From contig JALNVF010000030.1 of NCBI GenBank assembly GCA_023231445.1, positions 1 to 27,211 of the forward strand: a DNA stretch of 27,211 bases, given 5' to 3'. The stretch comes from Treponema sp. Lineage in GTDB: Bacteria; Spirochaetota; Spirochaetia; Treponematales; Treponemataceae. How positions within the stretch are numbered: position 1 is the first letter of the stretch; each line of letters opens with the position of its first letter. Position numbers and translations under genes: made by a program. The notes under the pieces were generated by a model. The model was not told where the DNA came from and ran no database searches. It saw nothing but the letters and a program-made list of their open reading frames with translations. This document shows, in pieces, positions 1-7,270 of the stretch.

Positions 1-66
1 CAACGCTGACAGTATAATACTGATATCCGCCCGGGATTATCAATTCTGTTTTTGATTACGAAAAAA

Positions 67-1008
67 TTACAGCCCCGCGATTTCGGTCTCTGAAAGACCT
101 GTAGCCTGTACTATTGTCTGAACCGGAACGCCGAGTTTCTTTAAGTTGCATGCAGTATCCTTCTTTGCCTGCATTGTTCCCTGTTCAATTCCCTGCTGTA
201 TTCCCTGTTCAATTCCCTGTTTCAACCCCTTCTCGAGCCCTTCTTCCTGCATATACCGGAGTTCGGTTTTCCGGTCGCTTTCGATAACCTCCCTGTCCAG
301 CTCCCGCTTCCAGAGCACCCAGTCGGAGCTTATTTTGTCAAGCGTCTTCTGTGCTTCCATAATGCCTCCTTCTTCTGCAGCCAGCTTCCCGACATATTCC
401 TGCCTGTCAGGATTATCTGCATCCAGAAAAAACTTACACCATTTCTGTTCCGAATTCAAGTCTTCCGGCGGAACAGCTCCCAGTGCGTCGATCTTCGGCA
501 GCTCAAGAAATATAACAGTCTGTATGCCGGAAAGCAGATACCCATTATCCTTCCGCATGCGATAACGGCTTACGGCCGACTGATCGTTCTTGTCGAAGAT
601 GAAATTAAGCAGTGAAATCTGATAAACCTTCAGAATGTTCCGCCAGTCTTCTCCTTTGCGGACTACCGAATTGAGCAATCGTGCACACAGGTATTCGGCA
701 CGCACTCCGAACGAGTGGCCCCCGTCCGCACCCTGCATCTCAACATCCGCAGTTTCTCCGTCGTCGAATGTGCAGGAAACGTCGAACCTGACTGCCTTGT
801 CGTTGTCGTCGAGTACGGGCGGTTCGTTGGGCCGCAGCTGTACATCCTTCACCTCTTTGTGCAGGACGGCGGTAAGGAAGCAGCGCAGCGCCGTGCGCGA
901 CTCCTCCGATTCGTTCGTAAAGAGCGCCTTAAACACTTCGTCGCGGCACGGATCGAGCAGTGCGTCAGGTGAAGGGCGGTACCGTTTCAGTCTGTCGTCA
1001 TCAGTCAT
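67..1008 (-). CDS. Rpn family PD-(D/E)XK nuclease (transposase-like)
   Basis: 313-residue protein of the Rpn / PD-(D/E)XK nuclease family, whose characterised members are DNA endonucleases promoting RecA-independent recombination. The N-terminal third carries the family pattern: an early FKALF segment, then a DVSC stretch followed by DVEMQ, which supply the metal-binding D and E-x-Q residues, then the VYQISLLNF segment. The C-terminus has a run of EKGLKQGIEQGIQQG type repeats, as in many family members, ending in a short helix-turn-helix-like tail. The start at 1008 was chosen over an upstream ATG at 1101 because AGGAGG lies 8 bases before it and homology begins there. The ribosome-binding site sits within the reading frame of a decayed gene copy, so this gene abuts a rearrangement junction near 1070. 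Whether it is mobile cannot be told from this window. Confidence 0.85.
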   Translation of the reverse strand: MTDDDRLKRYRPSPDALLDPCRDEVFKALFTNESEESRTALRCFLTAVLHKEVKDVQLRPNEPPVLDDNDKAVRFDVSCTFDDGETADVEMQGADGGHSFGVRAEYLCARLLNSVVRKGEDWRNILKVYQISLLNFIFDKNDQSAVSRYRMRKDNGYLLSGIQTVIFLELPKIDALGAVPPEDLNSEQKWCKFFLDADNPDRQEYVGKLAAEEGGIMEAQKTLDKISSDWVLWKRELDREVIESDRKTELRYMQEEGLEKGLKQGIEQGIQQGIEQGTMQAKKDTACNLKKLGVPVQTIVQATGLSETEIAGL

Positions 1009-1061
1009 ACAGGAAATCCTCCTGTATAAAATTCGCAGTAAAGTACCATTTTCGGAGTATT

Positions 1062-1211
1062 TTCCGGTCGGAAACGGAGGTCTCTTCACTGCACTGCACA
1101 AACACAGTATTTACGGCACCGCCGGAAAGTCCGCTGCTTAATTTTTGAGCCTGCGCTTTTGTCATATACCGCTGCAACTCTGCAGTATCCGTTACTCCGG
1201 TACCCGGACGA
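1062..1211 (-). pseudogene. Decayed C-terminal fragment A of the secreted protein at 1830-2621
   Basis: Bases 1071-1190 align without a gap to 1861-1980 at a fixed offset of 790, with 97 of 120 identical by hand count. Translated on the minus strand it reads YMTKAQAQKLSSGLSGG, matching YMTKAQAQQLCSELSDD near the C-terminus of the intact protein. Similarity at the protein level continues weakly upstream to about 1211. The N-terminal four fifths and the natural C-terminal tail are missing, and the frame runs on into unrelated sequence to a stop near 1002. It is a non-functional remnant of a tandem paralogue, cut at about 1070 next to the nuclease gene. Confidence 0.8.
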
Positions 1212-1222
1212 CAGGTTTTACT

Positions 1223-1309
1223 TCAGTACGTGTCTTTATGCTGAGGTGCAATGCCGTTTTCTTTCTCATAGGAAGCAGTAACTGCAGCAATATTTTCATC
1301 AGAAAGAAA
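1223..1309 (-). pseudogene. Decayed C-terminal fragment B of the same secreted protein family
   Basis: On the minus strand this stretch encodes LSDENIAAVTASYEKENG and ends in KDTY followed by a TGA stop. The intact protein ends LSDDTVNNVLVQYNEETP and KGDTY followed by a stop. The match covers only the last 27 or so residues, and an in-frame TGA at 1310-1312 closes it upstream. It directly precedes fragment A in minus-strand order. This fits the tail of one paralogue followed by the tail of another, left by repeated duplication and deletion. The similarity is short, so the call rests mostly on the shared LSD, Y-x-E-E/K and DTY-stop pattern and on position. Confidence 0.6.
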
Positions 1310-1651
1310 ATCACCTCAGACTCAACATTCGAAATCTCCGCCGATGTTCAAAACACCGGTAAATCCGACGGCGACGAAGTCGTACAGCTGTATATCGCTA
1401 AAGAAGACCGCAGTAAGGATGATCCGGCATGTTCACTCCGCGCATTCAGCAGAGTGAGTATAAAGCAGGGAGCAGGCGTACACGTTTCATTCAAGCTTGA
1501 TTCACATGCATTTGAAAGTATAAACGGTGAAGGTGAAAGCGTACTTGTTCCGGGCACGTATATCGTTACAATTGCAGATGCAGCACCTCTTCCGTGCAGC
1601 AGAAAACCTGGGGCTGCAGTACCGGTAACGGCGGAAATAGTAATATACTGA
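1310..1651 (+). pseudogene. C-terminal Fn3-like remnant of a GH3 beta-glucosidase
   Basis: The plus-strand frame encodes a domain with the hallmarks of the fibronectin type III-like C-terminus of glycoside hydrolase family 3 enzymes: ADVQNTGKSDGDEVVQLYIA, then RAFSRVSIKQGAG with a following V-F-L strand pattern, and VPGTYIVTIAD. In whole enzymes of roughly 700-800 residues this is the last domain, after the two catalytic domains, which are absent here. Upstream of about 1310 the frame runs into the decayed gene copies on the other strand and has no plausible start. It is therefore a truncated relic of a sugar-degrading enzyme. The 178 bases from 1652 to 1829 hold no gene that I can support. 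Confidence 0.8.
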
Positions 1652-1829
1652 AATGCATGCATGAAGATGAGCTTTACGCCGCCTGAAGCCAGAAATAACT
1701 ATTCCGGACGTACATGAAAAACTCCTGCGGAAGGCATGATTATACTTGTGAAACCAGGCTGTTTTCATATTTAGGAAAATATAAAGTAACCAGTCCGCCG
1801 GTATGCACCAAAAGCAGTTTTTTTCTGTC

Positions 1830-2621
1830 TTAATATGTATCACCTTTTGTTGTCTTCCCGGAACCGGGGGTCTCTTCATTGTACTGTACAAGCACATTAT
1901 TCACGGTATCGTCGGAAAGTTCGCTGCATAACTGCTGAGCCTGAGCCTTAGTCATATACAGCAGCAGCTCTGCAGAATCCTTTACCTCATATGTTCCTTT
2001 GTTTTTATTGATGTTAGGCGTCGTCTTTACCGTAATAAGAAAGTAAGGTGTCTTTCCCTTGAATCTGTATCCGAAATATACATCAGGCTTTCCTTCCGCA
2101 TTCATAACAGCAGAAATTGTACCGTATGTAATATATGCCTCGTATACACCGTATGCCTGTTCCGTTTTCCGTGATCCTTTTTTAAGCGCATGCGCTTCAA
2201 AATCCGCAAGGTACTGTCCGACTGCGGCATTAAGCGCATGGCGCACATCAGTGTTAAACAACAGTGCATAATTGCTTGACTGATACGGAGTCTGAATACC
2301 TGCTTCCCCGGTATTCTGATTTACGATGACTTTCGCTTCCTGCAGTCTAATATCGCCCAATACCGTACCGGTATATATTCTTGCCGAATCATACTCCACA
2401 TATTTTTTACTTCCGAACAAAAAAGCAGTAACCGGATTCTTTGCCGGGGTTTCTGCATTCTTTACAGGCTCCTGCTGCTCATTATATGTATCAGCCGGTG
2501 CTTTCCGGTCCGGGATCGGTGTTCCGTCCTGATCCTGAGCTGTTAATGGACCGGAAACAGCAAGAGCTGCAAGCAGCATATACACCGGTATTTTACTTCT
2601 GAAAAAAACAAACCGTTCCAT
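1830..2621 (-). CDS. Secreted protein of unknown function, treponeme-type
   Basis: 263 residues. A basic N-terminus is followed by a hydrophobic segment (residues 11-24) and a likely signal-peptidase site near LTA-Q at 28, so export to the periplasm is expected. The mature part begins with a polar, proline-rich linker to about residue 65. It then has an alpha/beta-looking region with YITYGTISAVMNAEGKPDVY around residues 165-185. I do not recognise the family. The start has GAGGT 5 bases upstream and a TATAAT at 2637-2642, but no good -35. A perfect 10-bp palindrome (GTAACGTTAC, 2665-2674) lies further upstream. Two decayed copies of its C-terminus lie at 1062-1309, so the gene belonged to a tandem family. 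Confidence 0.75.
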   Translation of the reverse strand: MERFVFFRSKIPVYMLLAALAVSGPLTAQDQDGTPIPDRKAPADTYNEQQEPVKNAETPAKNPVTAFLFGSKKYVEYDSARIYTGTVLGDIRLQEAKVIVNQNTGEAGIQTPYQSSNYALLFNTDVRHALNAAVGQYLADFEAHALKKGSRKTEQAYGVYEAYITYGTISAVMNAEGKPDVYFGYRFKGKTPYFLITVKTTPNINKNKGTYEVKDSAELLLYMTKAQAQQLCSELSDDTVNNVLVQYNEETPGSGKTTKGDTY

Positions 2622-2745
2622 GGTTACCTCTATATTATTATACTATAAAAAGAAATACAGCGCTGTAACGTTACATATTCAAGTAACAAATCATAATCAT
2701 CCGCCGGCAGTTTCTTCTACTGCCTTTACCGGAAAACTTTTTTCA

Positions 2746-2778
2746 CATAAAAAAGGCGGTGCACTGCTGCACCGCCTT
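2746..2778 (-). terminator. Rho-independent terminator of the porin-like gene
   Basis: An 11-bp perfect stem (2753-2763 with 2768-2778) and a 4-base loop are followed on the minus strand by a run of six T residues. It lies 21 bases after the stop codon of the porin-like gene. It should also isolate that gene from the secreted-protein gene downstream. Confidence 0.9.
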
Positions 2779-2799
2779 ATCTACACGTTACGTGTCAGA

Positions 2800-3957
2800 T
2801 TAGAACCAGTACTCAACTTTAACAGGAATAGCCCATGTAAAGGCATCTGCTTCTGTATCGCTGCTTGTATACGGACCTATACCGTTTGTGCCACCCTGGA
2901 AACCAAGGCCGATTTTTCCGTTGCTGAATCCCTTTTCAACACCAGCAAGGAATGTAATATCGTCTTTTCCGGAATCTGCATTGTTTCTGTAAATCTTATC
3001 CTCATAGCGGACATCTGCCACGATTCCAAGTCCGTTTCCGAGATCATAATTTGCACCTGCACCGAATGCATATGCCATCTTTGATGTCTCATCTGCTCCG
3101 TCAAGAAGCTTTGTAGACTTAATAGAAGCAAGAACATGAAGTGTAAGAGCACTCATTCCGTAGCGGCCATAGAGGTTGATAGTTGTAGGACTTACCTGTG
3201 CAGTTCCCCCGTTATATACGGTAGCAGTCGGAATAAAAGCTCCGACAGAAACGAACAGGTTCTTTACAGCAACCAGATCAAATGCGGCATTGATAATGCT
3301 GAAATCAACAGCCTTGCTGTCTTTATCGGTTCCCTGCGGTTTTGCAATAAGCTGTGCTTTTACAGTTCCGATATCTTTGATTGTATAGCCGGCCTGATAT
3401 GTTGCACTATGTTTATAGACATCCTCTGCTTTTACTGCACTATCAGCAACATCAAATCCAGCTGCAATATGAAGGCCTTCAATCGGGTCAAGCATGACGA
3501 TAGCACCACTCAGCTGTGAACCGCTGAAACTTCCATCGCTTGTTCCAAGACGTGAGAACGTCGCATCTTCACCTTTCCAACCAAAACCCATACGCAGCCA
3601 GTCAAATGTGCCAAAGCATGCATTACCGCGGAGCGTGTCATCACTCATCTTGCCGATTTCTACTTTGAGCATACTGAACGGTTTTACCCAGATGAATTGA
3701 TTATCACCAGTGCCCGCATTTTCACCGGTTATATCAACCTGAAAACCGACGTTTTCTGTTGAACCGGCAACTGTGAATCCAACACGCGGCGTACCAGTTG
3801 CAGCCCATGATATTCCCTGTCCTGTAACCGTGTTTTTACCATCGGATCCGACCGGTGACCAAAGTCCGCGTCCCCAGGCACCTACTGTAACACCGTCAGC
3901 GAATACACTTGTAGCAAGTGTTGCTACTATTGCTACAATTCCTATGATTTTTTTCAT
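2800..3957 (-). CDS. Porin-like beta-barrel outer-membrane protein
   Basis: 385 residues. A short basic start (MKK), a hydrophobic core and a cleavage site near SVFA-D (about residue 20) form a classical signal peptide. The mature protein is rich in glycine and aromatic residues, with alternating hydrophobic strands such as RGLWSPV, VGFQVDITG, FLAGVEKGF and KIGLGFQGG. It ends in YWF, the terminal aromatic pattern used for outer-membrane barrel insertion. I infer a porin or surface barrel; substrate is unknown. It does not look like the Msp major sheath protein. Signals suggest strong expression: AAGGAGG 9 bases before the ATG, a near-consensus promoter and a strong terminator. A leader inverted repeat hints at control. 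Confidence 0.8.
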   Translation of the reverse strand: MKKIIGIVAIVATLATSVFADGVTVGAWGRGLWSPVGSDGKNTVTGQGISWAATGTPRVGFTVAGSTENVGFQVDITGENAGTGDNQFIWVKPFSMLKVEIGKMSDDTLRGNACFGTFDWLRMGFGWKGEDATFSRLGTSDGSFSGSQLSGAIVMLDPIEGLHIAAGFDVADSAVKAEDVYKHSATYQAGYTIKDIGTVKAQLIAKPQGTDKDSKAVDFSIINAAFDLVAVKNLFVSVGAFIPTATVYNGGTAQVSPTTINLYGRYGMSALTLHVLASIKSTKLLDGADETSKMAYAFGAGANYDLGNGLGIVADVRYEDKIYRNNADSGKDDITFLAGVEKGFSNGKIGLGFQGGTNGIGPYTSSDTEADAFTWAIPVKVEYWF

Positions 3958-3982
3958 ATGAAAAAATCCTCCTTATTTTTTG

Positions 3983-4020
3983 AATGGTTACCAAACCAAC
4001 GGCCTTTTACGATAACCATT
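3983..4020. repeat. 8-bp inverted repeat in the porin leader
   Basis: AATGGTTA at 3983-3990 is exactly mirrored by TAACCATT at 4013-4020, with 22 bases between. The inferred transcription start is near 4025, so the repeat would occupy about +5 to +42. It could be an operator for a dimeric repressor or a hairpin in the leader that affects mRNA stability. No protein is assigned. Confidence 0.5.
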
Positions 4021-4031
4021 TCATATTGTCT

Positions 4032-4060
4032 AGAATAACACCGAATTTGTGCGGAGTCAA
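4032..4060 (-). promoter_or_regulatory. Promoter of the porin-like gene
   Basis: On the minus strand TTGACT (-35, 4055-4060) and TATTCT (-10, 4032-4037) are separated by exactly 17 bases, a good sigma-70 match. Transcription would begin near 4025, giving a leader of about 68 bases to the ATG at 3957. Confidence 0.7.
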
Positions 4061-4162
4061 GTTTTTTGTAGGGGAAAAAAAACAACTTTATCGAGAACAC
4101 TGAAATGTATAGAAAAGGAAATCTGATTACCTGTTTCTTTTCCGGCACGTAAAGTGTTATCG

Positions 4163-4191
4163 TTGCTAAAAATATCCTTTTCTGCTAGTAT
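4163..4191 (+). promoter_or_regulatory. Candidate promoter of the rsh gene
   Basis: TTGCTA (4163-4168) and TAGTAT (4186-4191) are 17 bases apart. The start would fall near 4198, just before the ATG at 4212. The only ribosome-binding-like sequence, CGGAG at 4197-4201, would then lie at the very 5' end of the mRNA. Both hexamers are imperfect. Confidence 0.35.
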
Positions 4192-4211
4192 ATAAACGGA
4201 GTTTTAGTTTT

Positions 4212-6032
4212 ATGAGTACCGAACCTGTCATGCATGCAGATGAAAACGATACGGACGCACTGCTGCAGGAATTTTTCAGAACGTTCGACTTTTACTCAGA
4301 TGATGACCGGAAAAAGATTTCCGGTGCATGGCAGCTGCTCTGTTCAAAATCACATGACGTAAAGCGGAAATGCGGTAAACCGTACTATCTCCACCCGCTG
4401 CGCATCGCATACATTCTGGCACAGAACAGGATGGACGCTGATTCTATCTGTGCCGGACTGCTGCACAGTATTTATAATCTTGGCGTTACGGAAGAACAGG
4501 TACGTACACAATTCGGCAGCGGCGTTGAACGTGTTATCAGCGGTACGACAAAGATCATGCACCTGCCGACCGACCATGCGACGATCCAGCAGGCTGATGC
4601 TATCCGCAAAATGCTTTTTGCAATGGTTGACGATGTGCGCGTTATTCTTGTCAAACTTGCAGACAGACTTGACCGTATCCGTAACATAAAGAGTCTGGAA
4701 GAAAAAGACCAGCGGGCGCTTGCAAAAGAAATCATCGATATATGGGCCCCGCTGGCAGACCGCCTGGGAATGCAGACAGAAAAAAACGAATTTGAAGACC
4801 TGAGCCTTAAATATTCAAATCCGGATGTATTCCAGCAGATAAAGGCAATAGTTTCCCAGAAAAAAGACGAACGGGATGCCTACCTGCAGAAAGCGGTACA
4901 GCAGATTTATAAATCGGCAGAAAAAGCCGGTATAACAATTTCCATCACAAGCCGGGCAAAGCATTTCTATTCCATATATCAGAAAATGCGGAAACGCAAC
5001 AAGGAACCGGGTGAACTGTACGATCTGCTTGCGCTGCGGATTATCTGCAGTGAAAACCCTGAATGTTATACGCTCGTGGGAATTGTACATAACCTGTGGA
5101 AACCTCTCGACGGACGGTTCAAGGATTATATCGCCATGCCCAAGGCAAACGGGTACCAGTCGCTCCATACGACAGTCATGTGCGAAGGAAAACCTCTTGA
5201 GATTCAGATACGGACAAAAGCCATGAACGAAATGGCCGAGCACGGCGTTGCCAGCCACTGGCTGTACAAGAAAGGTTCAAGTCACGATCTGGTCGACGTG
5301 GAACATCTTGGAATTTTCAACGAACTGCGCAAACTACGCGAAGGGCACGTCTCCGACGAGAATTTTTTCAATGAACTTAAGGATGATCTTCTTGGCGATG
5401 AAATCTATGTATTCACTCCGAAAGGCGAAGTGGTAAAACTGCCGTCAGGTGCAAACGCAATAGATTTTGCCTATCATATCCATTCTGCAATCGGGGAAAA
5501 GATCGTAGGTGCAAAGGCTGACGGAAAAATCATTCCGCTCCTCCAGCCGCTTAAAAATACACAGATAATCGAAATACTCACCAATCCGCAGGCACATCCG
5601 ACACAGGCGCAGCTTTCTGCCGTAAAAACATCGAAGGCCAAACAGAAAATTCATGCATGGCTGGCGGCTAACGATCCTACATTTATAGACAGGGCAGCAG
5701 TAAAGGCAGAATCAGAAGCATCGGCAAATGCGGCATATTCTCATGCGGTACAGGAAACACGCAGACACAAACGACCGGCAGGCGGCACGCCGCAGGAAAG
5801 TGAGCACAGTACCGGAAAGGTACGCATCGGAAACACAACGAATTTTATCGTAACGTTCGCACAATGCTGCAAACCGAAATATCCTGATCCGATTGTAGGC
5901 TATATTTCCAGAAACAGAGGCGTTACCGTACACCGTGCAGACTGTCTTACCTATCAGCGTATCCCGAACATCGAGCAGCGCACCATCGAAGTTATCTGGG
6001 ACACGGAAGAACCGAAGGGAAAGAACAAATAA
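4212..6032 (+). CDS. RelA/SpoT homologue with degenerate hydrolase site, (p)ppGpp synthetase
   Basis: 606 residues. Order: pseudo-HD hydrolase domain (about 35-190), synthetase domain (about 235-350), TGS (about 395-460), helical linker, conserved-cysteine domain with CCKPKYPDPIVGYISRNRG (about 552-580). In the HD domain R52, H61, H85 and D151 remain. However, the usual HDxxED reads HSIYNL (85-90) and the HN after LADRL is DR, so metal- and water-activating residues are lost. The synthetase keeps RFKDYIA, NGYQSLHTTV, the Asp of YDLLALR and the Glu of LEIQIRT. I infer a ppGpp synthetase without hydrolase activity. The terminal ACT/RRM domain of full-length members is missing; only 74 bases separate the stop from the convergent neighbour, so no frameshifted remainder fits there. 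Another enzyme would be needed to remove ppGpp. Confidence 0.9.
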   Translation: MSTEPVMHADENDTDALLQEFFRTFDFYSDDDRKKISGAWQLLCSKSHDVKRKCGKPYYLHPLRIAYILAQNRMDADSICAGLLHSIYNLGVTEEQVRTQFGSGVERVISGTTKIMHLPTDHATIQQADAIRKMLFAMVDDVRVILVKLADRLDRIRNIKSLEEKDQRALAKEIIDIWAPLADRLGMQTEKNEFEDLSLKYSNPDVFQQIKAIVSQKKDERDAYLQKAVQQIYKSAEKAGITISITSRAKHFYSIYQKMRKRNKEPGELYDLLALRIICSENPECYTLVGIVHNLWKPLDGRFKDYIAMPKANGYQSLHTTVMCEGKPLEIQIRTKAMNEMAEHGVASHWLYKKGSSHDLVDVEHLGIFNELRKLREGHVSDENFFNELKDDLLGDEIYVFTPKGEVVKLPSGANAIDFAYHIHSAIGEKIVGAKADGKIIPLLQPLKNTQIIEILTNPQAHPTQAQLSAVKTSKAKQKIHAWLAANDPTFIDRAAVKAESEASANAAYSHAVQETRRHKRPAGGTPQESEHSTGKVRIGNTTNFIVTFAQCCKPKYPDPIVGYISRNRGVTVHRADCLTYQRIPNIEQRTIEVIWDTEEPKGKNK

Positions 6033-6106
6033 CTACGGCGTTTACAGTCCTGCAGTTCCGGCTTCAGAAAGACCGGTACACCGTCCTGTAGCTGCAGCCC
6101 CACTGC

Positions 6107-6913
6107 TTACTTTCTGAGCTGATTCTTATACCACGTATGAAGTGCTTCCGTACGCCGCCGGAACGAATCGGACAGATCAACATCAAGGAAGAGAATCTTT
6201 ACATGCGTTTTATGCCCCGTAATAACCGCTGTAGAGTTCAGAATTATTCCGTCTGAAGCAGGATATACCGAAATATACATTGAAAGTTCATTCTCTTTTA
6301 AACAGGTAATACCATGATATTTCATGGGTGTATGGTTCGTAAGTTTAAGTAAGATTTCACTGCTGCCGGTCGTGTATGTATACTGATATATAGTACCGCC
6401 GAACGAGGTATCACTCTGATACACCCAGCGCGTTTCCGAAGAAGGAAGTTCTGAAACAACTGGGTCAGGAAGCACTGTTTTGTCATCGTCCGGACCGCTG
6501 ATGTAATACGACTGATCAAAAAGTACTTTAGGTTTATATCCTGCCCGCCGGGAAATGTATGTTATCCCTTTCTGGGAAGAAATACGACAAAGTATATTGT
6601 ATAACGCAAGCATACATTCATCACTGCTCATCGTGTTCCATGAATCCGGATACGGTACTACAGAGACCGAGGTTACAGCAAAACCGTTTACCCCTGCAGG
6701 GGCCGCTGCAAGTTTTTTTGCAATAAGACTTCCTTCTGGTGCAAACCGGGTAATATCCGTACCGTCTGCATTGTCTGAAGAAAGCAGTTCACCGGAAATA
6801 AGCCGGTCCGCAGTTTTTCCCAGAGCCGGAAGACTTTCCTTTACACTTTGCTGAGCGGCAAGCGAACATATAAAGACTATTGCCGCCGCCGGAATAAAAA
6901 TCATTCGTTTCAT
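6107..6913 (-). CDS. Secreted protein of unknown function, spirochaete-type
   Basis: 268 residues. The N-terminus MKRMIFIPAAAIVFICSLAA is a signal peptide with likely cleavage before QQS, so the protein should be periplasmic or surface-exposed. The mature region starts with a charged helix, then has a conserved-looking core including ECMLALYNILCRISSQKG and YISRRAGYKPKVLFDQSYY. It ends in a basic helical tail. It resembles the DUF6675-type proteins of treponemes, but that name is from memory and unchecked. Its ATG overlaps the stop of the preceding gene in ATGA (6910-6913), so the two are probably translationally coupled and belong to the murE-ddl transcript. No catalytic motif is visible. Confidence 0.7.
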   Translation of the reverse strand: MKRMIFIPAAAIVFICSLAAQQSVKESLPALGKTADRLISGELLSSDNADGTDITRFAPEGSLIAKKLAAAPAGVNGFAVTSVSVVPYPDSWNTMSSDECMLALYNILCRISSQKGITYISRRAGYKPKVLFDQSYYISGPDDDKTVLPDPVVSELPSSETRWVYQSDTSFGGTIYQYTYTTGSSEILLKLTNHTPMKYHGITCLKENELSMYISVYPASDGIILNSTAVITGHKTHVKILFLDVDLSDSFRRRTEALHTWYKNQLRK

Positions 6914-7251
6914 ATATCAATCACCTGTTCCTCAGAACGAACCACATACGCCGCTCCTTCCGTATTCCCGCAGTGAAGGAAAATAATCCCGTCACTTTCT
7001 TCCGGCATGTCGGGGATATCGACATTTTCCAGTCCCGTGCAGTCAACAACAAGCGGTCTGCGTATATCAAGATAAAACGCAGGGTCATCCGTACCTATTT
7101 TAATAGAAGCAAATACACCGCTTTTATCATTAAAGTACACACATCTGTTTTCACCTTTCTCATTCAGTACATACGTAGTCATCTGTTCCGGCAGTATATC
7201 GCCGTTCTTCGCCGTCATCTGCAGCGCATATAATTGTTCACCCGTGGTCAT
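6910..7251 (-). CDS. Small conserved-looking protein of unknown function
   Basis: 113 residues, no signal peptide or membrane segment, acidic, mostly beta-looking (for example CVYFNDKSGVFASIKIG and GIIFLHCGNTEGAAYVV). I do not recognise the family. The start at 7251 was preferred over the in-frame upstream ATG at 7296. It has GGAAG 7-8 bases before it and avoids a 26-base overlap with ddl, leaving a 19-base gap. It sits between ddl and a secreted protein and shares a 4-base ATGA overlap with the latter. Coupled expression with cell-wall genes is therefore expected, but a cell-wall role is only inference. Confidence 0.6.
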   Translation of the reverse strand: MTTGEQLYALQMTAKNGDILPEQMTTYVLNEKGENRCVYFNDKSGVFASIKIGTDDPAFYLDIRRPLVVDCTGLENVDIPDMPEESDGIIFLHCGNTEGAAYVVRSEEQVIDI

Positions 7252-7270
7252 ATAAAATCTTCCAATCCGT

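Noticed and set aside
1502..1897. 131-residue minus-strand frame across the GH3 remnant and the end of the secreted-protein gene
   Set aside because: It is antisense to the recognisable Fn3-like domain and overlaps the true 3' end of the neighbouring gene in another frame. Its composition is not protein-like.
3954..4148. 64-residue minus-strand reading frame upstream of the porin gene
   Set aside because: It covers the promoter and leader of the porin gene, has no ribosome-binding site and shows random-looking composition.
6033..6106. Frameshifted ACT domain after the rsh stop codon
   Set aside because: Only 74 bases separate the two convergent stops, far too few for an ACT domain, and no frame there resembles one.
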